DNA of 12,977 nt from Kangiellaceae bacterium (GCA_030148365.1 JASBTO010000128.1:1-12977), one strand, 5' to 3'; positions 1 to 7,241 are shown, counted from the first letter of the stretch. A program made the numbers and translations. The notes: generated by a model not told the origin, from the letters alone.

Positions 1-444
1 GATATAGGCGAGTCGGGCCCGGCTCATGTTGAATTTGTCGAACAGGCTCTGGGAAACCAGACCTGCCGTCAGCACGCTCATGTTGGTCTCGATGAAAATG
101 GCGACGCCGGTCAGGCTGGCCAGCAGACCGACCTTGCGGGGGCTGTCCGCGATCTGCTTGTGGGTCAGCCAACGGACAAAGGCACTGACGCCGCCGGAAT
201 CACGAATATAGGCAATCAGGGCGCCGATCAGCAGGGAAAACACGAGGATGCGGGTGTTGCCGGCATCGCCGAAGACGGCAATCATGCGCTCCAGTGCGCC
301 GGTGAAGCCGAGACCGGGATTGCCGGCGGCGATCAGCCACTCGGAGCTGAACAGGGCCAGCAGCAAGGCCAGGATAACTTCCCGTTTCCAGATCGCCAGG
401 GTAATGGCCAGCGCCGGCGGTAACAGAGTCAGCCAATCAGGCAT
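1..444 (-). CDS. NhaC-family Na+/H+ antiporter, N-terminal part (cut by window edge)
   Basis: Reading the minus strand from ATG at 444-442 gives 148 codons running off the left edge without a stop, so the gene is partial at its 3' end. The visible product is very hydrophobic, beginning MPDWLTLLPPALAITLAIWK, with membrane-like stretches near residues 8-18, 22-40, 60-80 and 105-125. The segment with RDSGGVSAFVRWL followed by GVAIFIETNMSVLTAGLVSQ resembles the N-terminal half of NhaC-type sodium/proton antiporters, inner-membrane proteins that exchange Na+ for H+ in pH and sodium homeostasis. The assignment rests on this resemblance alone because the C-terminal half is missing; another member of the ion transporter superfamily remains possible. 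A weak GGA lies about 7-10 bases before the ATG. The gene is divergent from the small plus-strand ORF at 691. Confidence 0.8.
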   Translation of the reverse strand, partial: MPDWLTLLPPALAITLAIWKREVILALLLALFSSEWLIAAGNPGLGFTGALERMIAVFGDAGNTRILVFSLLIGALIAYIRDSGGVSAFVRWLTHKQIADSPRKVGLLASLTGVAIFIETNMSVLTAGLVSQSLFDKFNMSRARLAYI

Positions 445-572
445 GGTGGTTTCCGTAATATGTTGGTGGATTTCGCCAAGTTCGCGCCCCTGCCGGTCGC
501 AGGTGGCCGGGGCAGTGTATTTTTTTGCCGATATTTCACAGGGTTACCGGACGATAGCGGGTTGGCATGATA

Positions 573-597
573 AATGCATTTTACTTGGGTAAGCATT
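573..597. repeat. Imperfect inverted repeat (candidate operator)
   Basis: AATGC (573-577) and TTAC (581-584) pair with GTAA (589-592) and GCATT (593-597), leaving a 3-base ATT bulge in the left arm and a TTGG loop. The element sits in the AT-rich middle of the gap between two divergently arranged genes, where an operator would be expected. No matching site was found elsewhere in the window, so its role is a guess. Confidence 0.3.
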
Positions 598-678
598 AAT
601 CATGTAAGTACCAATCTGTACCGGAAGTGCTCGCGGGCAGGATCCGCAACCGGTAACAGGCACCCAGTCCCCATCAGC

Positions 679-683
679 AGGAG
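679..683 (+). promoter_or_regulatory. Ribosome binding site AGGAG of the small ORF
   Basis: AGGAG lies 7 bases before GTG 691. It decides the start, because the upstream in-frame ATG (574) has no such sequence. Confidence 0.5.
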
Positions 684-690
684 TCCTACA

Positions 691-813
691 GTGTTTGAAC
701 TTTTCCTTGGTATCGTCATCGGCGCAGTGTTTGCAGATTTCTGGCGCTCGCTTTATCAGTCCATTCTTCGCAAGATCAGAAGTCATAATCCGGACTCGCA
801 CGATCGGGCCTAG
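691..813 (+). CDS. Possible 40-residue membrane miniprotein
   Basis: A GTG codon at 691 follows AGGAG (679-683) with 7 bases between, a good ribosome binding site. It opens a 40-codon frame ending in TAG at 811-813. The product begins (M)FELFLGIVIGAVFADFWRSL: a short hydrophobic helix (about residues 2-14) followed by a basic, amphipathic stretch with RKIRSHN and a polar tail. This would suit a single-pass or membrane-associated small protein. The frame stays open upstream to an ATG at 574, but that ATG has no ribosome binding site and the longer product's first part is not hydrophobic, so GTG 691 is preferred. I do not recognise a family. The gene converges on the symporter gene, with 31 bases between the stop codons. 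Chance occurrence cannot be excluded. Confidence 0.45.
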   Translation: MFELFLGIVIGAVFADFWRSLYQSILRKIRSHNPDSHDRA

Positions 814-852
814 GCGCTCCGCCCTGCACCACGAGGGTGAGGCTTCAGCGCC
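813..852. terminator. Candidate bidirectional hairpin between convergent genes
   Basis: GGCGCT (813-818) pairs with AGCGCC (847-852). Inside it CGCCCT can pair with AGGGTG (one G-T pair) around an 8-base loop. The structure covers both convergent stop codons. There is no T-run on either side, so it is at best a weak intrinsic terminator. Confidence 0.25.
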
Positions 853-2272
853 GGCCATGTGAGCCGAACCAGGCAATGGCCATCGCCACCACGAACGGGA
901 TCAGGCGCTCCTGGAAATCACCGGGAGCGTTGGCCTGTGCATTCAACAGAACCGTCAGAATAAAGCCGGCCAGCAGGGTCACGAGCACGATGCCCGATGG
1001 CATGTGGCGACCGGCCAGACGGGTGATCAGCACGGGCCCGAAACTGGAACCGAGCGCGTGCCAGGCAAACAGCACCCGGCTGAAAATCTTGTCCGGCGCA
1101 TAAAGAGCCAGCAGCACGCTGGCCACACAAATCCCCAATACCGCAAGGCGCGAGATCCACAGGGTGCGTGGTTTGTCGGCCTGCTTGTGTTTGCGCAGGT
1201 CATAAGCGACGGAAGACGCCGTGACCAGGATCTGGCTGTCGGCGGTCGACATGATGGCCGACAGCACCGCCGCCATGATAATGCCCGCCAGTACCGGATG
1301 GAAAAGACTGTGGGCCGCGGTGAACAGGATCTGCTCTTCGCTGCCACTGCCCGGAAACAACAAGCGGGCGCTCCAGCCCAGCAGCAGCATGCCGCAATAC
1401 ACGATCACCGCCCAGCCGAGGGCAATCAGACGGCCTTTGCGGACCGAGTTTTCATCTTTGAGCGCCATGAACCGGTTGACGACATGGGGTTGTCCCGGAT
1501 AACCGGCGCCAATTCCGAGGGTACCGACGACAAATCCGAGCGCGGCCGGCCCCTGCCAGCGGCCGGTCAGGGACGTCTCCCCGGCACCGGTCAGGGTGTC
1601 CGGTACGACCATAAAACTGTCGTAAAGCGCTGCCGGTCCCCCCACCGCGATCACTGCGGCGACGGGCAGGACAATGGCGGCGAGTGCCATGATCAGACCC
1701 TGCAATGTGTCGGTGACGCTGACGGCCCAGAAGCCGCCGAGCAGGGTATAAACGAGGATGATACCGGCGCCGAGCAGAATGGCGGACTGGGCGGACATGC
1801 CGAACGCCGACTGGAAACTGTTCCCGGCGGCCTGGAACTGGGAGGCGACGTAAAACGCGAAACAGAAAATGATGATCATCGAGGCAACTTTGCGAATGGT
1901 CCCGGCGAAGGGCGAATCCGGTTCGGTCACCATCATGTCCGTCACCGTTATGGCACCGAGGTCCCGGGACTGACGGCGCAGTCTCGGCGCCAGCCATATC
2001 CAGTTGAACAGAAAGCCGATCATGACGGCGGGGAATAGCCAGATTGCCGATAATCCCCAGGCGAAAGCCGCACCACTGACGCCCAGCAGGGTCCACGCGG
2101 AAGAGGAACTCGCCGAGGCACTGATGGCGGCTACCCAGGCGCCGAGACCCCGGCCGCCCAGAAAGAAATCATCATTGTCGTGGGTGCGGCGCTGGGCCCA
2201 GAGGCCGATCCCGACCAGCACCAGTTTGTAGGCAATGAGGGTAATCAATATTGCGAGAGACTTGTCGCTCAT
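845..2272 (-). CDS. PutP-like sodium:solute symporter (SSS family)
   Basis: The 475-residue product is an inner-membrane Na+-coupled transporter of the SSS family, slightly shorter than E. coli PutP (502). The N-terminal region FFLGGRGLGAWVAAISASAS with W60 and GVSGAAFAWG aligns with PutP's LGGR...SAGASDMSGW...GAVF. The mid segment GFWAVSVTDTLQGLIM matches PutP's GFLAVSWTDTVQASLM, GYPGQPHVVNRFMA matches GYFGQPHILARFMA, and SAIMSTADSQILV (about 338-350) matches the helix carrying PutP Ser340/Thr341. About 12-13 membrane helices are visible. The residue at the position of the PutP sodium ligand Asp55 is Ser56, while Ser57, Ser340 and Thr341 equivalents are kept. The substrate is therefore uncertain: proline, another amino acid or an organic acid. 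The ATG at 2272 has no clear Shine-Dalgarno sequence but fits the homologous N-terminus. The gene is monocistronic and divergent from the yheV-like gene. Confidence 0.92.
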   Translation of the reverse strand: MSDKSLAILITLIAYKLVLVGIGLWAQRRTHDNDDFFLGGRGLGAWVAAISASASSSSAWTLLGVSGAAFAWGLSAIWLFPAVMIGFLFNWIWLAPRLRRQSRDLGAITVTDMMVTEPDSPFAGTIRKVASMIIIFCFAFYVASQFQAAGNSFQSAFGMSAQSAILLGAGIILVYTLLGGFWAVSVTDTLQGLIMALAAIVLPVAAVIAVGGPAALYDSFMVVPDTLTGAGETSLTGRWQGPAALGFVVGTLGIGAGYPGQPHVVNRFMALKDENSVRKGRLIALGWAVIVYCGMLLLGWSARLLFPGSGSEEQILFTAAHSLFHPVLAGIIMAAVLSAIMSTADSQILVTASSVAYDLRKHKQADKPRTLWISRLAVLGICVASVLLALYAPDKIFSRVLFAWHALGSSFGPVLITRLAGRHMPSGIVLVTLLAGFILTVLLNAQANAPGDFQERLIPFVVAMAIAWFGSHGRR

Positions 2273-2326
2273 AAATTGTGTCGGGGCCGTCGGTGACGAT
2301 CATCTGAAAATTATTAACCTGCGGGC

Positions 2327-2335
2327 ACCATACCA
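2327..2335 (-). promoter_or_regulatory. Possible extended -10 promoter of the symporter gene
   Basis: On the minus strand TGGTATGGT matches the TGnTATAAT pattern at six of eight defined positions. The expected -35 position reads TAGTGT, which is poor. Transcription would begin near 2320, giving a leader of about 48 bases. It faces the yheV-like promoter in the same gap. Confidence 0.3.
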
Positions 2336-2370
2336 GCCGGAGACAGGCGACACTAGCCCGTACCGGCGTG

Positions 2371-2398
2371 TTCGCACGGCGTCTTGCCGGTGTATAAT
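2371..2398 (+). promoter_or_regulatory. Sigma70-type promoter of the yheV-like gene
   Basis: TTCGCA (2371-2376, four of six matches to TTGACA), a 16-base spacer, and a perfect TATAAT (2393-2398). Transcription would start near 2405, about 22 bases before the ATG at 2427. Confidence 0.6.
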
Positions 2399-2426
2399 CC
2401 GGGCATTGAACCTCAGAGTGCTGTCC

Positions 2427-2657
2427 ATGACCGAGACCCCCGTCCGAAAACGATTTATTGCCGGCGCTGTCTGTCCGCAATGTGACGCCGAAGACCGCCT
2501 GGTGGTGTTCGAGCTGAATCAGATCGAATATCAGGAATGCGTGGCCTGTGGCTACCGGAAAGCCATGTCTGAAGAATTGCCGAAAGACAAGCCCGGTAAC
2601 CGGGATCGCAAGGGTGCGGCGGGGGATCTGATCCAGATTTTCAAGCCGGAAGACTGA
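2427..2657 (+). CDS. yheV: YheV-family zinc-ribbon protein
   Basis: The 76-residue product starts MTETPVRKRFIAGAVCPQCD and resembles E. coli YheV (66 residues, which begins with a similar RKRFIAGA-CP-C segment). Two CxxC knuckles (C16/C19 and C38/C41) form a likely single zinc ribbon. The ending DLIQIFKPED corresponds to the IGIFHPD tail of E. coli YheV. The biochemical role of the family is not established. The open frame continues upstream to 2235, but the first 64 codons overlap the promoter and have no homology, so ATG 2427 is chosen. The ribosome binding site is weak (AGAG about 9 bases before). In E. coli the gene lies beside kefB; here it stands alone between a divergent symporter and the convergent end of the hem operon. 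Confidence 0.9.
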   Translation: MTETPVRKRFIAGAVCPQCDAEDRLVVFELNQIEYQECVACGYRKAMSEELPKDKPGNRDRKGAAGDLIQIFKPED

Positions 2658-2725
2658 GCCCCGGCGCTGCCTCGCTATGATGCCCGCGCAATCCGGGGGA
2701 CTGTCGCGACACCTTCAGGCGTACA

Positions 2726-3949
2726 CTAGTCGGGAGACGGCAGTCCGGGGTGGCTTGAGAGGCCGGGCGCTGCCAGCCGTTGGGTTTCCGTGAGTCCTTT
2801 CTTGTAAACATTCAGCGCTTCCTGGTTCTGTTCCAGTTGTTCAAGGGCGGCCGCAAGTTCCAGGTAGGTTTCCGGCGCCGGTCGCAGGGACAGGCTTTTC
2901 TCCAGATAGGCTTTGGCCTTGCCCCAGAGCTGCGAAGCCAGACTCAGGCGGCCCAGGGTCAGCAGCAATGCCGCATTATTGGGCTGGCGTTTGAGCCAGC
3001 GCTCGGCGGTTTCCAATTGCTGCTGTGGCTCAAACCGGACCTGACCGTAGAGCAGGACCAGTTCCTCATGCCATTGCCGGTTCAGGCTTTCCCGCAGAAC
3101 GGCTTCGGCATCGGCCCAGGCGCCGTGGCGAATGAGCAATTCCGCATACTCGTGGATCACCGCTGCTTGTTGCCGCGGCTGCTTGCCGGCTGCCCCGTAG
3201 ATTTCCCGGATCCGGTCGACGCCTTGCAAGTCCGCCTGCTGCAGCTTGCCGATGGTGGCCCGGGTTTCCAGTTCCAGCAGTTCCGCGTCGCTGAGCACCC
3301 GGTACTTGCGCAACTTGGGCAGTAACTGCAAAACGCTTTCCCAGTCCTGCAGGCGTTGATGGAGGCGCTGCAGAAGTTTCAGGACATGGGGATGGTGGGG
3401 CGCGACTGACTTCAGGTGCGTGAGGGTCGCGAGGGCCTGTTCCAGTTGGCCTTGCTTGAGTTGCAGGTGCGCCTGGGTCAGGCCGACCGCTATTTGCGCG
3501 TCCGGCTGGGCCCGGTGGGCGAGACGCAGGTATTCGTCACGGCGCTTTTCCTTGCCCTGCTCTTGGGCGGCCTGGGCCGCGGCCAGATAATTGATCAACT
3601 GGGTATCGGACGATTTGGCCGCCGATACCATCAAATCCTCACAGGTTTTCCAGTGGCCTTCAGCCAGGGCAATCATGCCATCGAGCGTCTTGCGCCGTCC
3701 CTGTTTCTGATCCCGTCCGACAACCCGTCGCACGGCCCGTCCGGTGGTCCCGAAAATGCCCCGCAACAGGTAGAAAACGAATGCGCTGACGACCAGCAGC
3801 AAGATGAACAGGGCAATGGCTATCCACAATTTGACTTCAATGGTGGTCGTGCCAACGGCAATGACGATAAAGCCCGGGATATCCTTGATAAAGGTCCCGA
3901 GCAGCAGGCCGGCAATCAGCGCCAGCAGGATCCACCAGCGCAGTCTCAT
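2726..3949 (-). CDS. hemY: HemY, membrane-anchored TPR protein of heme synthesis operon
   Basis: The 407-residue product has the usual HemY length. Two membrane helices lie at the N-terminus (about residues 4-31 and 39-65, joined by a short loop), followed by a cytoplasmic region rich in TPR-like helical pairs. The proteobacterial signature near residues 66-110 (GRAVRRVVGR, GRRKTLDGMIALAEGHW) is typical of HemY_N. This is the enterobacterial-type HemY, not the Bacillus protoporphyrinogen oxidase of the same name; its exact role in tetrapyrrole synthesis is unresolved in the literature I know. AGGAG (3958-3962) stands 8 bases before the ATG. The ATG overlaps the TGA of the hemD/hemX gene by 4 bases (ATGA), indicating translational coupling. 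It is the last gene of the operon and converges with the yheV-like gene; the 68 bases between the stop codons show no clear terminator. Confidence 0.95.
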   Translation of the reverse strand: MRLRWWILLALIAGLLLGTFIKDIPGFIVIAVGTTTIEVKLWIAIALFILLLVVSAFVFYLLRGIFGTTGRAVRRVVGRDQKQGRRKTLDGMIALAEGHWKTCEDLMVSAAKSSDTQLINYLAAAQAAQEQGKEKRRDEYLRLAHRAQPDAQIAVGLTQAHLQLKQGQLEQALATLTHLKSVAPHHPHVLKLLQRLHQRLQDWESVLQLLPKLRKYRVLSDAELLELETRATIGKLQQADLQGVDRIREIYGAAGKQPRQQAAVIHEYAELLIRHGAWADAEAVLRESLNRQWHEELVLLYGQVRFEPQQQLETAERWLKRQPNNAALLLTLGRLSLASQLWGKAKAYLEKSLSLRPAPETYLELAAALEQLEQNQEALNVYKKGLTETQRLAAPGLSSHPGLPSPD

Positions 3950-6234
3950 TGGTCAGGCTCCTGATTCGCGTCCTGGCGACTCTCGGCGTCTTGTGCCCGT
4001 TGCCGCAGCCAGTCTTTCAATTGCACTTCGTTGATGGCTTTGAGCAACGGCAGGCTCGCCAGGCGGTCGGGAAATTCCGGGGCGATTTTCTTGCTGTGCA
4101 ACTGATTCAGACTTTCGATAAAACCCCGGGTGGCAGGGTTTTCCTGCTGGAAAAAATTCCGGGTCCAGGCCCGGGCCTGCTCCAGTTCACTTTCGTAAAT
4201 GGCCTGCTGACGACGCAATACCGCCAACTCGGCACTTTGCAGGGCCAGGGACAGATTCTGGTTCAGATAGCGGCGTTCGTCGGGACTCATCAGGGGTTGC
4301 AGGGGTTCGTCATGGTGGCGGACCACGACCACCTTGTCCCGGATTTCCGCCCAGGCGGCCCGCAGGTTGGCTTGCCAGTCTTCCCCGGCGGCGGTGTCTG
4401 GATCCGTGTCCCCCGCGATGGTCTCGGGCAAGGTCAGCGCGGCGAGGGGCAGGTCGGGGATCTGTCCGATCAGGGCCTGCAGCTTCAGGACGATGCCTTC
4501 GACATCCGGCCGGGCCAGCGCACGTAATTGCGCCTCGTCGTTGGCGATGGCCTGCCGAACCTTCAACAAACTGTCGTCATCGACCGCCCGCAACCGCTCA
4601 TCGGCGCTACCAAGCAGGGCCAATGCGGTGTCGACGTCATGACCGAGGGCCAGTTGCTGGCTGGCCTGGCGCAGCAGAAATTCCGCTTCGGCGAGCAGCC
4701 AGGCATCCTGCTGGCCTTCGCTGGTAATGCGGGTGATTTTGCGGGTCTCGATCATTTGCTCGCGCAACTGCTCGACGCTCCGCTCGAGGGCCGGGAGTCG
4801 ATCCCGTACCGCGGACAATTCTTGCTCCAGAGTGGATTGGGTCTGGCGCAATTCGCTGTCAATCCGGTTGCTCAACTGTTGATTCTGCGTGCGGGTATCG
4901 TCCCTCAGCGATTGCCAGTTCTGCTGGAGTTTCTGTTGTTCCTGCCAGAGGTAAGTGAGTCCGGCGCCGAGCACCAGGAACAGCAATAACGCCAGCCAGG
5001 CGGGCCAGCTTCTGCCGGTGCCGCGCTTCTTCCGAGCGGGCTCCCGGGGCTGAAGCCGGGCGGCAGTCATAGAGTCCTGGCCGGACTTTCTCAGGTCGGC
5101 ATCACTGATGGGTGCGTCAGGCTTGTCCGGGTCGGTGTCAGGTTTGTCTTTTTGGGTAGACGACGTTGGCTGGCCGGTGCCGGTTGCTGTCGCGGCGTCG
5201 GAATCACGGGCCGGCCCTGCCGCCGGTTGACTGGTCGCGGGCGCAGATTTGGCGGTTTTTGCCGCATCGCTCTTGGTCGTTTTGTTGTCCGGCGAGGATT
5301 TCGCGGACTGGGGATTTTTAGCGCCTGATTCGGGATCCGTCATTGACTCTTCTCTGGGTTGTTGGCTCTGGGCAATGTAGTCGAGGCAGTGGCGGACAAG
5401 TGTAGCATTGGCCGCTTCGCCGGCGGTAATGACCGGGTCGAATCCCGCGTCCGTCGCCAGGGTTTGCAAGCGCTTTCCGACCGCCAGTATCGGCATCTGC
5501 TTGCGCGGGAATTCGGCCTTATCAAGCTGTATCGCCAATTGTTCAAGCATTTCACCGGAGGTGATGATGGTGACGCGGGTCCTGGATATTATCTCCGGTT
5601 TGCCGAGCAGTTGTTGCCAGGCCTTGGCAGTCTTCGCGTCAGGGCCAAGCCGGCGATAACTTTCAAAAACGCTGACTTCCGCGCCTTTCTCCGTCAGCGT
5701 GTCCCGGATCAGTTCGCGACCGCCGCGGCCGCGGCACAGGGTCACTTTCTTGTCAGCAATGTCCTGCAGGGCGTTGAGGGCAAGGATGCCTTCACTGTCT
5801 GGCGTGTCGGGCACCAGGACATGGTGACAGCCCAGATCGAGCAGCGCCTGTCGGGTCGCGTCTCCGACCGCGACAATGATTTTCTCGCTTAGCAGGGTGA
5901 CCTGGATTTTGTCGAGTCCGGAGAGGGCGATTCTGGCCGCGTTGGCACTGACAAAGATCAGCACCTCCGCGTCGAGCATGGCGGCCTGTCCGATGCCGAG
6001 TTCGCCGGGATCGAGGGCTTCGATGCGCAGCAGCGGCAGCCATCTGGCATCCAGGTCCTGTTTCGACAACTCCGCCGCCAGCGCCTCGCCCGGCTCGCCG
6101 GGACGGGGCACGAGGATGAGCGGCGCATTCGACCGGGCCGGTTGGGCGGTGGACTTTTTCTTGCGGGCCGGGGATTTCTTTTTGCGCCCGGTTTGCTTGT
6201 CAGGGCTAACTTTCTTGTCGGGGTTCATGGCCAT
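3946..6234 (-). CDS. hemDX: Fused uroporphyrinogen-III synthase / HemX membrane protein
   Basis: A single uninterrupted 762-codon frame joins two proteins that are separate in E. coli and Pseudomonas. Residues 1-36 are a lysine/arginine-rich leader. Residues 37 to about 288 are HemD (starts LILVPRPGEPGEAL; later EVLIFVSANAARIAL, VGDATRQALLDLG, VTLCRGRGGRELI, VTIITSGEMLEQL), the enzyme that cyclises hydroxymethylbilane to uroporphyrinogen III. After a polar Lys/Asp/Thr/Pro-rich linker (about 298-408) comes one membrane helix (about 410-431, AWLALLLFLVLGAGLTYLW), a coiled coil (about 432-495) and the HemX helical domain. HemX is often annotated as uroporphyrinogen-III methyltransferase, but no methyltransferase motif is visible. 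The HemD domain would face the cytoplasm. Met298 (5341-5343) has a GAGAAG-like sequence before it and could start HemX alone. The gene begins 27 bases after hemC; M1 or M3 (ATGGCCATG) may be the start, both with weak Shine-Dalgarno sequences. Confidence 0.93.
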   Translation of the reverse strand: MAMNPDKKVSPDKQTGRKKKSPARKKKSTAQPARSNAPLILVPRPGEPGEALAAELSKQDLDARWLPLLRIEALDPGELGIGQAAMLDAEVLIFVSANAARIALSGLDKIQVTLLSEKIIVAVGDATRQALLDLGCHHVLVPDTPDSEGILALNALQDIADKKVTLCRGRGGRELIRDTLTEKGAEVSVFESYRRLGPDAKTAKAWQQLLGKPEIISRTRVTIITSGEMLEQLAIQLDKAEFPRKQMPILAVGKRLQTLATDAGFDPVITAGEAANATLVRHCLDYIAQSQQPREESMTDPESGAKNPQSAKSSPDNKTTKSDAAKTAKSAPATSQPAAGPARDSDAATATGTGQPTSSTQKDKPDTDPDKPDAPISDADLRKSGQDSMTAARLQPREPARKKRGTGRSWPAWLALLLFLVLGAGLTYLWQEQQKLQQNWQSLRDDTRTQNQQLSNRIDSELRQTQSTLEQELSAVRDRLPALERSVEQLREQMIETRKITRITSEGQQDAWLLAEAEFLLRQASQQLALGHDVDTALALLGSADERLRAVDDDSLLKVRQAIANDEAQLRALARPDVEGIVLKLQALIGQIPDLPLAALTLPETIAGDTDPDTAAGEDWQANLRAAWAEIRDKVVVVRHHDEPLQPLMSPDERRYLNQNLSLALQSAELAVLRRQQAIYESELEQARAWTRNFFQQENPATRGFIESLNQLHSKKIAPEFPDRLASLPLLKAINEVQLKDWLRQRAQDAESRQDANQEPDQ
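5341..5356 (-). promoter_or_regulatory. Possible internal ribosome binding site and start for HemX alone
   Basis: On the minus strand GAGAAGAGTCAATG places a purine-rich GAGAAGAG just before the Met298 codon, exactly at the junction of the HemD domain and the HemX linker. The match to the anti-Shine-Dalgarno sequence is moderate and the spacing rather short, so internal initiation is only a possibility. It may be a relic of a separate hemX gene. Confidence 0.3.
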
Positions 6235-6261
6235 CCGGGTCCAGTGTGATCAGAGCAAAGG

Positions 6262-7200
6262 TTATTCGTGTGCGCCGGCAGAGGCAAGCCGCTCGATAAT
6301 TGTGTCGGCGCCCTGGCTGGCCAGATCCCCGGCCACCTGGTTACCGATAGCCGAGAAGTCGTCCGCAGGACCGGTCGCGCCGGCGGACAGGACGCGACTG
6401 CCATCCGGCTCGGCCACCAGTGCGTTCAGGGTCATTTGCCCCGCTTCAACTTCGGCAAAAGCCGCGATGGGAACCTGACAACTGCCACCCAGCCGGGTGG
6501 TGACGATTCGCTCCGCACTGACCCGGCGCCAGGTCGTCGCGTCGTTCAGTGGCGACAGCAGTGCCGCGAGTTCGGGCTCCTGGTCCCGGATTTCGATCCC
6601 GACGGCGCCCTGTCCCGCGGCGGGCAGAATTTGCCGGGCACTGATCCGGCTCTTGATCCGCGCTTTCAGGTCGAGACGCAGCAAGCCGGCGCTGGCGAGG
6701 ACAATGGCGTCGTAATCGCCCTGGTCGAGTTTTTTCAGGCGGGTACCGACATTGCCGCGCAGATCCCGAATTTGCAGATCCGGCCGGCAGATCAGCAGCT
6801 GGCTTTTGCGGCGCAGGCTGGAGGTGCCGACAATAGCGCCCTCGGGCAGGCTGTCGAGAGAATCGTGATGGTTCGAGACAAAGGCATCGCAAGGGTCTTC
6901 GCGCTCGCAGATGGCCGCGAGAACCAGGCCCGGCGGAAAGCTCATGGGTACATCTTTCATGGAGTGGACGGCGATGTCCGCCTCGCCCTCGAGCATGGCT
7001 TTTTCGAGTTCCTTGACGAACAGGCCCTTGCCGCCGATTTTGGTCAACGGCGTACCCAGGATCCGGTCACCCTGGGTGGTCATGGGGACCAGTTGCACTT
7101 CAAGTCCGGAATGGATGGCCAGCAAACGGGCCTTGACGTATTCCGCTTGCCAGAGTGCAAGCGGGCTTTGCCGGGTGGCAATTCTGACCAGTGAAATCAT
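6262..7200 (-). CDS. hemC: Porphobilinogen deaminase (hydroxymethylbilane synthase)
   Basis: The 312-residue product has the length and all landmarks of HemC, which polymerises four porphobilinogens into hydroxymethylbilane in the cytoplasm. VRIATRQSPLALWQA (5-19) is the N-terminal signature. TKIGGKGLFVKELE (53-66) and HSMKDVP (79-85) carry the catalytic Asp83, equivalent to E. coli Asp84. GTSSLRRKSQLL (125-136) and DLRGNVGTRLKKL (147-159) carry the substrate-binding arginines. LPAAGQGAVGIE (192-203) follows, and LGGSCQVPIAAF (237-248) holds Cys241, which binds the dipyrromethane cofactor. The ATG at 7200 is the only start that fits the family's N-terminus. Its Shine-Dalgarno sequence is poor. 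It has its own likely promoter between it and algR and lies 27 bases before hemDX. Confidence 0.98.
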   Translation of the reverse strand: MISLVRIATRQSPLALWQAEYVKARLLAIHSGLEVQLVPMTTQGDRILGTPLTKIGGKGLFVKELEKAMLEGEADIAVHSMKDVPMSFPPGLVLAAICEREDPCDAFVSNHHDSLDSLPEGAIVGTSSLRRKSQLLICRPDLQIRDLRGNVGTRLKKLDQGDYDAIVLASAGLLRLDLKARIKSRISARQILPAAGQGAVGIEIRDQEPELAALLSPLNDATTWRRVSAERIVTTRLGGSCQVPIAAFAEVEAGQMTLNALVAEPDGSRVLSAGATGPADDFSAIGNQVAGDLASQGADTIIERLASAGAHE

Positions 7201-7232
7201 GGAGTCGACAGCAGTATTCGGTGATGGCGATT

Positions 7233-7241
7233 ATTCTAGCA
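7233..7241 (-). promoter_or_regulatory. Extended -10 promoter of hemC
   Basis: The minus strand reads TGCTAGAAT, a TGn-extended -10 with TAGAAT (five of six to TATAAT). The -35 position is weak (GCAGCA), as is common for extended -10 promoters. Transcription would start near 7226, leaving a leader of about 25 bases before the hemC ATG. The upstream side abuts a 20-bp near-palindrome, so access may be controlled by a DNA-binding protein. Confidence 0.5.

Larger units (their letters stand above)
445..690. other. Intergenic region between divergent antiporter gene and small ORF
   Basis: This gap must hold the promoter of the antiporter gene and, if real, that of the small ORF. The first part (445-515) is GC-rich; the middle (516-620) is AT-rich and holds an imperfect palindrome at 573-597. 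I could not place a convincing -35/-10 pair on either strand. The best plus-strand guess is TTACCG (544-549) with CATGAT (566-571), which is too weak to call. No tRNA or other structured RNA is apparent. Confidence 0.6.

Noticed and set aside
1004..2038. Long plus-strand open frame (344 codons) opposite the symporter gene
   Set aside because: Antisense shadow of a clear membrane transporter; its product is low-complexity, rich in Gly/Gln/Arg, with no ribosome binding site or recognisable domain.
2659..2698. CCCCGG / CCGGGG pair as terminator between the yheV-like gene and hemY
   Set aside because: Only 6 bp of stem with a loop of about 28 bases and no T-run on either strand; too weak to call.
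3946..6234. Methyltransferase function for the HemX half
   Set aside because: Databases often label HemX as uroporphyrinogen-III C-methyltransferase, but this half shows only a linker, one membrane helix, coiled coil and helical domain, with no SAM-binding motif.
6268..7194. Plus-strand open frame (308 codons) opposite hemC
   Set aside because: Antisense of hemC, whose catalytic and cofactor residues are all in place.
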